A stretch of 64,000 bases of DNA, from assembly GCA_964017065.1 (NCBI GenBank), contig OZ024787.1:824744-888743 (forward strand), given 5' to 3'. Shown piece after piece: positions 33,401-42,822 of this stretch (positions within the stretch are counted from its first letter, which is position 1; every line of letters starts with the position of its first letter). The notes beneath the pieces are model-generated. The model did not search any database. It had not been told where the DNA came from and worked only from the letters and a program-made list of their open reading frames with translations. The stretch comes from Haliclona indistincta. Lineage: Eukaryota > Porifera > Demospongiae > Haplosclerida > Chalinidae. The translations under genes and the position numbers were made by a program.

Positions 33401-34283
33401 TGTCCCAGCACTAGCTACATTAGTCTTTATCCCATATACAAAAATCCTACTCACATCCACTAATGCTCTTTCCATGTTTCGGCTGGCATGCAATGACAGT
33501 ATACTGACAGTGTGGAGTGTAGATGGAAACATTGAATATGGCAGTAGTAAACACTTTATTCTGGTAGTCTTCTCTTGTGGTGTCCTTGTCATTGGACTGG
33601 CTTATCCTGTTTTAGTGTTGTGTGCTCCTCTATTAGAGAGATACAGTCACAAGTGTATCCCACAGCACAGGTGGAATCCAGTGGCTAAGTTCAAGCCACT
33701 GTTGGATGCTTATGGAGGACCTTACAAAGACAAGTATCGATTCTGGACAGGAGTGACTCTGATGGTGCGACTAACTCTCATTGTGGCATGTTCCTTTTTC
33801 AAGTCATCTATTTTCAGTGTCTCTATCACTGCCATCATTGTTAGTATTCTTGTACTGTGGTCTTTAACAGATTGTGTGTACAAAGAAAAATATATTGGTG
33901 CTCTTGAGGCATTTTTTCTTCTTAACGCAATTCTATTAAGCATTGTTGTTCTGTTTTTATATTTTATCAAGTTAGATTATCAAATAGCTACCATTGTGTC
34001 CATTTGCTTGTCACTAGTTGTCTGTCTTGTTACTATGGCAATGTACATCCGGCGGAACTTTGATCTTAAAAGGATGAAGAGAAGGCTAGGGTTTAGAGAC
34101 AGACCAGATGAGTACAGAGCAATGGCAGCAGACAGATCTCCTCCAGGATCCCCACCATCAATAGTGTATGGCTCACATAGAGGAGAGCATCAGTTTGTAC
34201 TGGAGTTTCCCCATCCTCACGAAGAAAATGAGTATTCTTCTCCAGTGCTGTTAGCAAGAGAACCTCTACTGTTTGATACTTGA
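30486..34283 (+). CDS. Beta-helix membrane protein copy D, intact
   Basis: Open frame of 1265 residues in one exon. Signal peptide (MAAALLVFQLLLLAVPLTAF), glycosylated ectodomain with beta-helix-like repeats (about 60-640), and a conserved block FSNTDRLSSMSSDPIMVCFC. A cysteine-rich stalk (about 730-860) is followed by about eight membrane spans from WYLFLLPVFAITGIVLV onward and a cytoplasmic tail ending LLAREPLLFDT. Residues about 1100-1215 (33785-34130) are clearly diverged from all other copies (VACSFFKSSIFSVSITAIIV, IGALEAFFLLNAILLSIVVL) and lack the AADEDDEED tail segment. Sequence on both sides is nearly identical to the family, so this is a mosaic patch. Probable cell-surface receptor or channel; the ligand is unknown. 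Confidence 0.9.
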   Translation: MAAALLVFQLLLLAVPLTAFTTTDVYYVIADDAEQSCPPHQICHNLSYYISQPDYYYTSDTIIFFLEGEHSFDREDLVYVSNVTNLTLKGQGQWPVAGAEETVMQSTVIINCTRGRGGFYFAVSHDITVEGLTVVNCGGHDNKAVMYFDTVVNLFFHKNSIQHMTGYGLFVHNCDNVIITKCSYYHSALCNISDYKYEYGGGVGIVYDTQYSNTGYTLELSHSNMTNCCCVLQPGGGISLQENSRFGSIRVLLSHLVLSHNSATDTKSTFIDSGAGLGAVMIDHGNVILTIRNCLFFHGHAFREAGGMYFSVHTTRVVVIIQNTDLVENESGEIYFESFNSYDSSLSILNSTITHTETPSLNGVSIMGCCTRVIFNKTRMRLTKQIESGVFVDGRYGLCFGNSFNAQPLIMDNCIIERSQSGTALLHVSGIAYFINNCTFSNNSGNQSVIMIHQSNDIVTKCLRKADNCSIISNCLISDNNMTGIVISKSTNGLKFIGRNVIQNNRNTQGAGIVLMNNAFIIVNGELLLYNNTADKHGGAILVMNPRSNSQLLFCTMNFDGASSSVIFSGNRAGQGGSDMYGAILMGCSAFYDDRWHIISHVGYSNEISWYFDTPLMKHLHFSNTDRLSSMSSDPIMVCFCNTTTNSPDCSDRTHHIQTYPGLEINTSITTVGYYGGTSPGDVLVTAQHATLAQTYRKIYGTTNCFQLHILLQNTSSITALVDIRVKNVVQGLGVSIGVDIILECPIGFTEILRQCHCEKFLGTNNVRCNLSATPFKFQRSGNSWFGYINNTQCVTGTTRCPFDYCSRSNVSFDIMAPDRQCVANRTGILCGQCQSHLSIMLGSNRCGTCSNWYLFLLPVFAITGIVLVAVLMFLNLSVSVGNINGLLFYANMVRLNEAFFFPNGSIPVVSQFISWLNLDLGIEVCLFDGLDGYWNTWLQFVFPAYLFLLMGGIIVGCRYSVWLCRLCGSHAVPALATLVFIPYTKILLTSTNALSMFRLACNDSILTVWSVDGNIEYGSSKHFILVVFSCGVLVIGLAYPVLVLCAPLLERYSHKCIPQHRWNPVAKFKPLLDAYGGPYKDKYRFWTGVTLMVRLTLIVACSFFKSSIFSVSITAIIVSILVLWSLTDCVYKEKYIGALEAFFLLNAILLSIVVLFLYFIKLDYQIATIVSICLSLVVCLVTMAMYIRRNFDLKRMKRRLGFRDRPDEYRAMAADRSPPGSPPSIVYGSHRGEHQFVLEFPHPHEENEYSSPVLLAREPLLFDT

Positions 34284-34924
34284 ACTCACTGACATCTCCT
34301 CCTATCTCACTCTACCTTAAACACCAGCACATAATGCATTCTCATTCTTTCTCTTCCTCATCATTAGGTTCTTGTAAACATTCTATTAGGCTAGTATCAG
34401 TAGGACTCTGTTATATTTTCCCTTATTTCTTCATTATCTCAATAATTATGTGTGCATAAACTGTGCAATGCTTTAGCTGTAGGCAAGAATGAGCATATAC
34501 TGCTGATAATGCCGATCTTGGTAGGTCCATGAGTTACTGTGTCGTAGTACATTGGTAGATTTATGTGAACCTTGGCAGTAACTATGGACATCTCCTGGGT
34601 ACTCTTAATAGGATAATAGCTAAGAGACAATGAGAGAGTGAGAGAGTGAGACATGTCCTCAGTCACTTACCGTCTTACTTGTGCCAGTAGTTGATGTACT
34701 GCATTGCTAGTGAAGGAGGAGAGGGAGAGATGAATGCTTATTTGAAAGAGCTTGCTGCTTGTATCTGGTCAAACGTGTTGGTTAGGAGTATTTGGTTTTG
34801 TCTGGTTCACTGGTTCTAGTAGTGCTATCATCTGTTGTTGTGGTCAGGTCTCACTTGATACAAATTTGTGGTAGATGTGGTCAATGAGATAAGTGGTCGA
34901 AAGTTCAACTAGTAGAAGATCAAG
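34284..34924. other. 3' region of copy D
   Basis: Unlike the flanks of the other copies after the first few bases. It has no PH/SH3 exon copy and no recognised gene. Confidence 0.55.
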
Positions 34925-35107
34925 TCAACACGGGATGCTATGATTAATTTTGATATGTGATGTCATCTGATAATCGTCGACGCCATATTTTGAGTCTTCT
35001 TTACCGAACCCGCTTTGCTTGTGACCGCTGAACGGCACCATCTCCCCGGCGATCGAGCCCTTGTTAGCTCTTACGATACCAGATAATACCAAAGAAACTT
35101 TGACCAA
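34925..35107 (-). pseudogene. Aldehyde dehydrogenase C-terminal fragment
   Basis: The minus-strand frame contains GEMVPFSGHKQSGFGKEDSK followed by YGVDDYQ. This matches the C-terminal ALDH signature PFGG.K.SG.GRE.SKYG...Y as found in succinate-semialdehyde-type dehydrogenases. The catalytic Glu and Cys regions and all other parts of the enzyme are absent on either side. The fragment is richer in G and C than its surroundings, so a retained exon or a captured piece of foreign origin are both possible. Probably a relic. Confidence 0.6.
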
Positions 35108-35257
35108 TACACTTATACACTAGCTGTGCCCAAACGTTTTACTCAAATAGGGTAAACACTGGAGGGGGAGTGATGTGGTGACTAGCAACTTATTAATATT
35201 CATCATTGTAACCTTAGCTTTCATCTTTGTAACCACTAACCATAGTTTAATTAAAGA
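35108..35257. other. Short unassigned spacer
   Basis: AT-rich and non-coding; nothing recognised. Confidence 0.4.
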
Positions 35258-35455
35258 AAGTTAAAAAGATTTCTATCGAAATCAAAAGGATGTAGGGTTG
35301 TGAAATCTACCACTGGTTCACAATGTAAACTAACAAGGAACAAGCATGGAATGGTAACACAATTGACTTGCTAACAGACCATAGATCCCTACAACAGTGG
35401 CTGGTGTGGTTGATCTACTTGTTGACTGCTGACACCTGACGTGCATTCAGCTTGT
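35258..35455. mobile_element. Single-arm copy of the foldback element
   Basis: It holds the arm starting GTTAAAAAGATTTCTATCG, running through CAATTGACTTGCTAACAGACC, and the loop sequence (GACACCTGACGTGCATTCAGC). It lacks the second arm. Confidence 0.75.
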
Positions 35456-36426
35456 ATAATAAATTGCATTATTATGGCATCTATAGTGTATGTGTATGTG
35501 TGACATTTCAGTGCTACCATTACTGCATGTTTGATCCTAACACACTGCTTTTCACCGTTTCACTTTTCTGCTCTCTATACCAACTGCAATGAAGAAGACA
35601 ACCAACATGTACAATATCCTGATTAATTATTATTGTTCCAGAGGTTGTTGAACATAATAAATATGGGATCACATTCAGTGCATGTAATCACACTAAGTAT
35701 GCTAATCAATCATCAACATTACTTCATGGTAACATTAGTCCTTGCAAAGTTATAAGGTTTTGATAAACAGGCCCACAGCAATGATTAACCTCACCGTGTG
35801 GGTACCTCTAAGATAAGGACACCAATATTATTGTGGTCACTGTATGTGATCCAAACAAATGTTTAGTGCATTAGTCACTAAAGCATAGCTACAAGACACT
35901 CTTTGCGGGTCTCAATTAGTGTGTCCAGACTAGAGTGGTTCTACTATAAACCTGCACTTATAGCTATACTGATATTGTACAGTCAACAGCAGATGGCGCA
36001 TTTAAACTAGCTACAACTTAAACTTGTATCACATCATTATTTTTGAGAGCAATCCAGCTAGTTAGCTAAATAATATAGCTAATATATCCAGCTGGCTAAA
36101 TAATCCAGCTAGCTAGCTAGCAGTCAGTGGTGAGTTGTTGCTGTACAACAACACTGCTGAGAAACATGGCGGAGCAATTCTTGTGATACATGTACACACA
36201 CTATTCAATTCACTTCGTACCATGAATTATTATATAGCTTTTGATCTCAAAACAGTGGTTAGTTAAGGAAATGGAAGGCTGTGACTGCATGGATGTAAAA
36301 CATACCGTCATGTTGGGAGAGATAGTGACAACCAAGTGAGTTCCCAAGTACTGTGGCAATTAAAAATGGGTTTTCAAGACAGTGGTTTTCGGGAAACAGC
36401 GGAGCAGGGCAAGTTAGTGCATTATT
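35456..36426 (+). other. Spacer with R2 and a beta-helix coding scrap
   Basis: R2 lies at about 35690-36060, followed by AGCTAGCT-rich DNA. The scrap of the GELLLYNNTAEKHGGAILV segment is at 36125-36240. Then comes GGGAAACAGCGGAGCAGGGC near 36393, interrupted by about 130 bases of other sequence. Confidence 0.65.
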
Positions 36427-37637
36427 AGGGACGCACGGTAGTGCGTCCCTATGTAGGGTTGAACGGGAAAACAAGATGGCGGCTACATACATGTATTAGC
36501 GTTCAAACGCTGATATTTCGCCAGGTGGTGAATTTTATACGTTCAAGGACACTTAGATCTGCTATCTGGCGTTGCCCCATCTTACAGTAGCAAGGAGAGT
36601 GCTCTACACTGTTACTAAAGTGACGAACCTAAAAACAGTGAAAATCGAGTTTCGTCATCTTCGTTTTCTTCTTCTTCTTTCTTCTTCAGCGCGCCTAGCG
36701 CCTTTACGCGAGCAGTGCCGAGACCAAAACACCCACGAACAGTAGTGAAATTCTCCTGGCAGGTGCCTTTTGAACCTTGTTTTTAGCGAAACGGCGATAT
36801 ACATTCCGTGAGTTCTCGATCGTGATCCATTGTCAGCTAAGTGTTAGACGCCATCATTGTGATTGCGCAATACGCACGTGACCAAGCAGTGGTTAGCGCA
36901 CGTGACCAAGCACTACCCTGAGTATCTCCGCGCGCGCCGTATTGCGTATGGATCACGGAGAACACATATCTGTCTGGAGTCTTCGAAGAACGGTAAGATC
37001 GTCTGATCGTATAGGACACCATTCTGCGCTTGCCAGATAATTATAACCGCCGTACAGATCTACAAACTAGTGTGGGCGGGGCTCGTATGCAAGTCATGCA
37101 TGCATGTATGCGTAGGCGAGCTGATACGTACAGCATAATAATTATTTTTAGCTACAAGTTTAAAATTGTTAATAATAAAGAAAAGCCACCAAGAAAACTA
37201 AATCAATGGTGGAAACAAAGACGGCTCAGTACGTTCATGATATTGAACTGCACTTCACTAAAAAGTAAAAAGGACACAAACAAGAAATTAAAAAGATTTC
37301 TATCGAAATCAAAAGGATGTAGGGTTGTGAAATCTACCACTGGTTCACAATGTAAACTAACAAGGAACAAGCATAGAATGGTAACACGATTGACTTGCTA
37401 ACAGACCATAGATCCCTACATCAGTGGCTGTGCACAAGCTGAATGCACGTCAGGTGTCAGCAGTCATCAGCAAGTAGGTCAACCACAGCAGCCACTGATG
37501 TAGGGATCTATGGTCTGTTAGCAAGTCAATCGTGTTACCATTCTATGCTTGTTCCTTGTTAGTTTACATTGTGAACCAGTGGTAGATTTCACAACCCTAC
37601 ATCCTTTTGATTTCGATAGAAATCTTTTTAATTTCTT
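36427..37637 (+). mobile_element. Composite non-coding element (copy 2)
   Basis: It begins with a perfect hairpin (AGGGACGCAC, loop GGTA, GTGCGTCCCT; 36427-36450). It ends in a complete foldback element at about 37282-37637, whose arms of roughly 150 bases (AAGAAATTAAAAAGATTTC and inverse) flank a loop of about 60 bases. It interrupts module R1: the flank GTGCATTA on the left and TCACTAATGC on the right are contiguous in other R1 copies. It carries CAAGATGGCGGC, CACGTGACC twice and GATTGCGCAA. No open frame of note. Confidence 0.85.
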
Positions 37638-37638
37638 T

Positions 37639-37867
37639 TCACTAATGCATCCACCATACATAATAGCTACAAGATCTAACCAGACACTCTGTGTGGGTCT
37701 CAATTAGAGTGGTTCCACCACAATCCATTAACATGTACTGCATCCCCTGTGTGTGAAAAACATGGTAAGTTGTAGCTATACTGATATTGTACAGTCAACA
37801 ACAGATGGTGCATTTAAACAAGCTACAACTTAAACTTGCATCACATCTTTTGTGAGAGCAATCCAGC
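37639..37867 (+). repeat. Repeat module R1 upstream of copy E
   Basis: Same module as at 21506-21725, separated from its coding scrap by the composite element. Confidence 0.8.
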
Positions 37868-37869
37868 AA

Positions 37870-37877
37870 TATAAAAG
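37870..37877 (+). promoter_or_regulatory. TATA box of copy E
   Basis: TATAAAAG, 94 bases before the ATG, followed by the family block AAACCTTTCTCAGTGTTCAC. Confidence 0.65.
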
Positions 37878-37963
37878 TGAAACCTTTCTCAGTGTTCACT
37901 GTGCATGACCCAATTGACAACCTGCGTTCCACACTCTGATAGTACAGGACTACTAACTAGCTG

Positions 37964-40900
37964 ATGGCTGCTGCACTACTAGTGTTGCTGCTGTTGTTGG
38001 CTGTACCTCTCACTGCTTTCCCAACCACTGATGTCTACTATGTCACAGCTGATGATGCTGAGCAGTCATGTCCTCCACACCAGATATGCCACAACCTCTC
38101 CTACTATATCTCCCAGCCGGACCACTACTTCACCTCTGACACCACCATCATCTTCTTGGAAGGAGAACACAGCTTTGACAGAGAGGATCTTGTACATGTC
38201 AATAATGTACACAACCTGACTCTGAAGGGACAAGGTCAGTGGCCGGTAGCAGGAGCTGAGGAGACTGTGATGCAGTCTACTGCCATTATCAACTGCACCA
38301 GAAGGAGAGTAGAGTTATATGACTTTGGGTACAACATTACTAAAGGAGGGTTCTACTTTAATAGCTCTCATAACATCACTGTTCAAGGTCTTACAGTAGT
38401 CAACTGTGGAGAAGTGCATAACAATGATGGAGAACCAGATAACAAAGCTGTGATGTACTTTGATACTGTCGTGAATCTTTTCTTTCTCAGGAATTCAATA
38501 CAACACATTACAGGATATGGACTACTTGTCCATAACTGTGACAATGTTATTATCTCCAACTGCTCCTACTATCATACAATATTTCTATGTGGCCCTTACC
38601 CTGACCAGATACTGTTCTGCAATCCAATGCCTCTTGATGGTGGAGTAGCCATTGTATATGATACTCAGAATACAGGCTACACACTAGAGCTATCACACTC
38701 GAACATAACCAATTGTGGTAGTTCTCTACAAAGTGGAAGAGGTATATCCTTACAAGCAAAATCTAGATTTGGTTCAGCAAGTGTACATTTGAGTCATCTG
38801 GTGTTCTCACATACCATATACACCGAAATACGAAATATGCTAACCGGAGCTGGTTTATGTGCAGTGATGATTGATGAAGGTTATGTGTCACTTACTGTAA
38901 GCAACTGTGTTTTCTTTCATTATGGATGTGTCGATTCTGATGCAGATGAAACAGACAATAATTATGGTGAAGATACAGGAGGCATGTATTTTTTTGTTGA
39001 CACTACGCGAGTAGTAATCACAATTCAGAACACACACTTGGTGGAAAATAAAGGTTATGAAGCTAGTGAGATATATTTCCAAAGCTTCAACTCACATGAC
39101 TCATCATTGTCTATACTGAATTCAACTATCACACACACAGAAACGCCGTCGACATATGCAGTGAGTATCAAGGGCTGTTGCACTAGAGTCATTTTTAGAA
39201 ACACCAGAATGAGAGTTACTAAGCAAATTGCAAGTGGGGTGTTTGTTGATGGTCATTTTCAACATTTTGGTACTTCTTTTTATTACCAATCATTGAAAAT
39301 GGACAACTGTATTATTGAGAGAAGTCAAAGTGGGACAGCAATTTTACTTGTGAGTAGCATAGCATACCTTATCAATAATTGTACATTCTCAAACAACTCA
39401 GGAAGTCAGTCAGTTATCATGATTCATAAAAATGATGACAGTTTTGGAGGATGTCAATGGAACATATATTCGCAGGTTGTATTTGAAAGTTGCAGTATTA
39501 TTAGTAACTGTTTAATATCTGATAATAACATGACTGGAATTGCTATTTTGAAGAACACCCAAGGATTATTTTTTCAAGGTCGTAATGTGATACAGAACAA
39601 CAGGAACACACAGGGAGCTGGTATTGTACTCATGAACAATATCTACATTGATGTCACTGGTGAGTTGTTGCTGTACAACAACACTGCTGATAAACATGGC
39701 GGAGCAATTCTTGTGATACACCCACTGTTAAATACACAACTACCAAGTTCATATTGTACCATGAGTCTTCATTGTGGATCAGTGATCTTCTCAGGAAACA
39801 GAGCAGGGCAAGGAGGGAGTGATATGTATGGTGCTATACTGATGGGTTGTGATGGTGGTATTGGCTGGGGATATGTTTCACATGCAGGACATCCCAATGA
39901 AATCTCATGGTACTTTGACACTAATCTAATGAAAAATCTTCATTTCAGTAACACTGACAGACTCTCCTCCATGTCCTCTGACCCCATCATGGTCTGCTTC
40001 TGTAACACCACCACCAACTTACCAGACTGCTCTGATAGGACCCATCACATACAAACATATCCAGGACTAGAGATCAACACATCAATAGCAACAGTAGGAT
40101 ATTATGGTGGTACAAGTCCTGGTGTTGTGAAGGTCACCGCTCAACATGCAAGACTAGTCCGATACTACGGACAAAATGAAACCACTCAATGCTTTCAGCT
40201 TCACATTCTCCTGCAGAACACATCCTCAACAACAGCACTGGTTGATATCAGAGTAGATGGTAGACTACCAAACTTAAGCTTGGGTGTGTCTATTGGAGTG
40301 GACATTTTAGAATGTCCAATTGGCTTCACTGACATTAAGGGACAGTGTCAATGTGAGCAATTTTTGGATACTAGCCATGTCCAATGCAATTTGTCAGCCA
40401 CACCTTTCAAGTTTATGAGATCAGGCAATGGTTGGTTTGGCTACATCAACAACACTCAGTGTATAACAGGTACTACTAATTGTCCTTTTGCCTACTGCAA
40501 TCGATCCGATATCTCATTTGACATCATGACACCTGATCGTCAGTGTGTGGCCAATAGAACAGGTATACTCTGTGGACTATGCCAGCCTCACCTTAGTATC
40601 ATGCTGGGATCCAACCACTGTGGTACTTGCTCTAACTGGTATCTTTTCCAGTTGCCAGTGTTTGCCATCGCTGGCATAGTGTTGGTGGCTGTGTTGATGT
40701 TCCTCAACTTGAGTGTCTCTGTCGGAACCATCAATGGACTACTGTTCTATGCTAATATGGTGAAACTCAATGAAGCTTTCTTCTTCCCAAATGGTGGTAT
40801 TCCAGTGGTGAGCCAGTTCATCTCATGGCTGAACCTTGACCTGGGTATTGAAGTGTGCTTGTTTGATGGACTGGATGGCTACTGGAACACTTGGCTACAG

Positions 40901-41914
40901 TTTGTCTTTCCTGCTTACCTGTTCCTGCTCATGGGTGGTATTATTGTGGGCTGTCGCTACTCTGTGTGGCTTTGCAGGTTGTGTGGCTCTCATGCTGTCC
41001 CAGCACTAGCTACACTGTTTCTCATGTCCTACACTAAAATCCTACTCACAGTCACTAATGCTCTTTCCATGTCTCACCTGCCATGCAATGACGGTATAAT
41101 GACAGTGTGGAGTGTAGATGGGAACATTGAGTATGGCAGTAGTGAACACCTTATTCTGGTAGTCGTCTCCTGTGGTGTCCTCGTCATTGGACTTGCTTAT
41201 CCTGTTTTAGTGTTGTGTGCTCCTCTGCTGGAGAGATACAGTCAAAAGTGTATCCCACAGCACTGGTGGAATCCAGTGGCTAAGTTCAAGCCACTGTTTG
41301 ATGCTTATGGAGGACCTTACAAAGACAAGTATCGATTCTGGACAGGAGTGACTCTGATGGTGCGACTAACTCTCACTGTGACATTCTCCTTCACTTCAGG
41401 AGAATTGGCTGCTGTCAATGCTTGCATCATCATTTCTTGTGTAGTGGGTATTTTAACATTTTGGTTTTTCACGAAAGGTGTGTATACAAAATCATATCTG
41501 AGTGCACTTGAAGTATTTTATCTTCTCAACATATTTCTCCTGAGCACTGTTAGTCTGGCTACTGCTTCACTTGGATCGGCAAATTATCAAACGGCAACCA
41601 TTGTCTCTGTTTGTCTGTCCTTTGTTGTCTGTCTTGTCACCATGGCAATGCACCTCTGGTGGAACTTTGACCTCAAGAAGATCAAGAGAAGGCTAGGGTT
41701 TAGAGATAGACCAGAGTATGCAAATGTGGCTCAGGTGGCAGAAGATGAGTATGATGAAGAGGACAGACATCCTCCAGGATCCCCACCATCAATAGTGTAT
41801 GGCTCACATAGAGGAGAGCATCAGTTTGTACTGGAGTTTCCATATCCTCATGATGAGAATGAGTCTTCTTCTCCAGTGCTGTTAGCAAGAGAACCACTAC
41901 TGTTTGATACTTGA
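37964..41914 (+). CDS. Beta-helix membrane protein copy E, intact
   Basis: The longest open copy, 1316 residues in one exon. It has the family signal peptide, ectodomain, stalk, about eight membrane spans and acidic/proline-rich tail (DEYDEEDRHPPGSPPSIVYG ... REPLLFDT). It carries extra ectodomain segments not seen in the others: RRVELYDFGYNITK (about residue 117), VHNNDGEPD (about 153) and the acidic DSDADETDNNYGED (about 325). The signal peptide, first 100 residues, stalk and membrane region are almost identical to the other copies; differences concentrate in the beta helix. The promoter has a good TATA box. With copy D this is the best candidate for a working gene. Confidence 0.92.
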   Translation: MAAALLVLLLLLAVPLTAFPTTDVYYVTADDAEQSCPPHQICHNLSYYISQPDHYFTSDTTIIFLEGEHSFDREDLVHVNNVHNLTLKGQGQWPVAGAEETVMQSTAIINCTRRRVELYDFGYNITKGGFYFNSSHNITVQGLTVVNCGEVHNNDGEPDNKAVMYFDTVVNLFFLRNSIQHITGYGLLVHNCDNVIISNCSYYHTIFLCGPYPDQILFCNPMPLDGGVAIVYDTQNTGYTLELSHSNITNCGSSLQSGRGISLQAKSRFGSASVHLSHLVFSHTIYTEIRNMLTGAGLCAVMIDEGYVSLTVSNCVFFHYGCVDSDADETDNNYGEDTGGMYFFVDTTRVVITIQNTHLVENKGYEASEIYFQSFNSHDSSLSILNSTITHTETPSTYAVSIKGCCTRVIFRNTRMRVTKQIASGVFVDGHFQHFGTSFYYQSLKMDNCIIERSQSGTAILLVSSIAYLINNCTFSNNSGSQSVIMIHKNDDSFGGCQWNIYSQVVFESCSIISNCLISDNNMTGIAILKNTQGLFFQGRNVIQNNRNTQGAGIVLMNNIYIDVTGELLLYNNTADKHGGAILVIHPLLNTQLPSSYCTMSLHCGSVIFSGNRAGQGGSDMYGAILMGCDGGIGWGYVSHAGHPNEISWYFDTNLMKNLHFSNTDRLSSMSSDPIMVCFCNTTTNLPDCSDRTHHIQTYPGLEINTSIATVGYYGGTSPGVVKVTAQHARLVRYYGQNETTQCFQLHILLQNTSSTTALVDIRVDGRLPNLSLGVSIGVDILECPIGFTDIKGQCQCEQFLDTSHVQCNLSATPFKFMRSGNGWFGYINNTQCITGTTNCPFAYCNRSDISFDIMTPDRQCVANRTGILCGLCQPHLSIMLGSNHCGTCSNWYLFQLPVFAIAGIVLVAVLMFLNLSVSVGTINGLLFYANMVKLNEAFFFPNGGIPVVSQFISWLNLDLGIEVCLFDGLDGYWNTWLQFVFPAYLFLLMGGIIVGCRYSVWLCRLCGSHAVPALATLFLMSYTKILLTVTNALSMSHLPCNDGIMTVWSVDGNIEYGSSEHLILVVVSCGVLVIGLAYPVLVLCAPLLERYSQKCIPQHWWNPVAKFKPLFDAYGGPYKDKYRFWTGVTLMVRLTLTVTFSFTSGELAAVNACIIISCVVGILTFWFFTKGVYTKSYLSALEVFYLLNIFLLSTVSLATASLGSANYQTATIVSVCLSFVVCLVTMAMHLWWNFDLKKIKRRLGFRDRPEYANVAQVAEDEYDEEDRHPPGSPPSIVYGSHRGEHQFVLEFPYPHDENESSSPVLLAREPLLFDT

Positions 41915-42309
41915 ACTCACATGCATAATGCAGTGATTTTTAATTCCATTACCTGACCTGCCTTAGCTTTCCTTGTCTTTGTGTATTTTCTTTATGAATA
42001 GCTAGTATAGCATAGTTGTTGTTCTGTTACATTAATAGGCATGTAAATGTTTTAAATAACAATAATTTATGTATTATAGTAAAATCTTTTATCAAGCATA
42101 AAAAAGTTATGGATATGGGTCTGGAGGAGCTGCAGTTACAAACCAAGAATGAGCCATATACCTTGCCTATGATACAAATAGTGTGTAAATGATGTTATTA
42201 AGACTCCATCTGTGCAAGCTTATTTCCTAACAAAATTTTCCTAACTTATTTGCTAGCCATCTCCTAGTCACAGAGAAAGAAATCGAGACAATCAGCGTCT
42301 AGTATAATA
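41915..42309. other. 3' flank of copy E
   Basis: Family 3' flank sequence, non-coding; nothing else recognised. Confidence 0.55.
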
Positions 42310-42490
42310 CCTTCTTACTGGAGTTTCCCCATCCTAGTGAAGAGAATGAGTCTTCTTTTCCAGTGCTGTTAGCAAGAGAGCCACTACTGTTTGATACTTG
42401 AGTCTCACTTTACAAATGCTTTTAATGCTCTCTTTTTATTTTCCCAAAAAATTGGTTGCATGACTTGTTGAGTGAAAAAGTTTTTATCAA
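42310..42490 (+). pseudogene. Relic 3' end of a beta-helix gene behind copy E
   Basis: Best preserved of the relic tails: EFPHPSEENESSFPVLLAREPLLFDT and a stop at about 42401, then decayed 3' flank. It lies about 400 bases after the real stop of copy E. Confidence 0.85.
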
Positions 42491-42822
42491 GCTTGCCAAA
42501 GAATCATGCACGGATGTCTCCTTGTACAGTGAGCTTATGCTCTAATGAGTATACAGTGTGATGTAATAGTAGTTCTCAAGACACTATTTAAATCATTATT
42601 TTCAGGGGTTTTTTTATTGACAGAGAGTAGTAGAAGAAGAACCATCAGCTAGTCATTATGAACGCAGAGCAATGAGAAAGAAATTGAGACGATCAGCGCC
42701 TAGTATAATACCTCGTGGTAAGAAGACAGCAGTTTACAGGAGAGGAAGAAGAATACAATGATGTTTCAACTGATCACATACTGTACTAATCTTATTACAC
42801 ATGATATTGTAACTATCATAGT

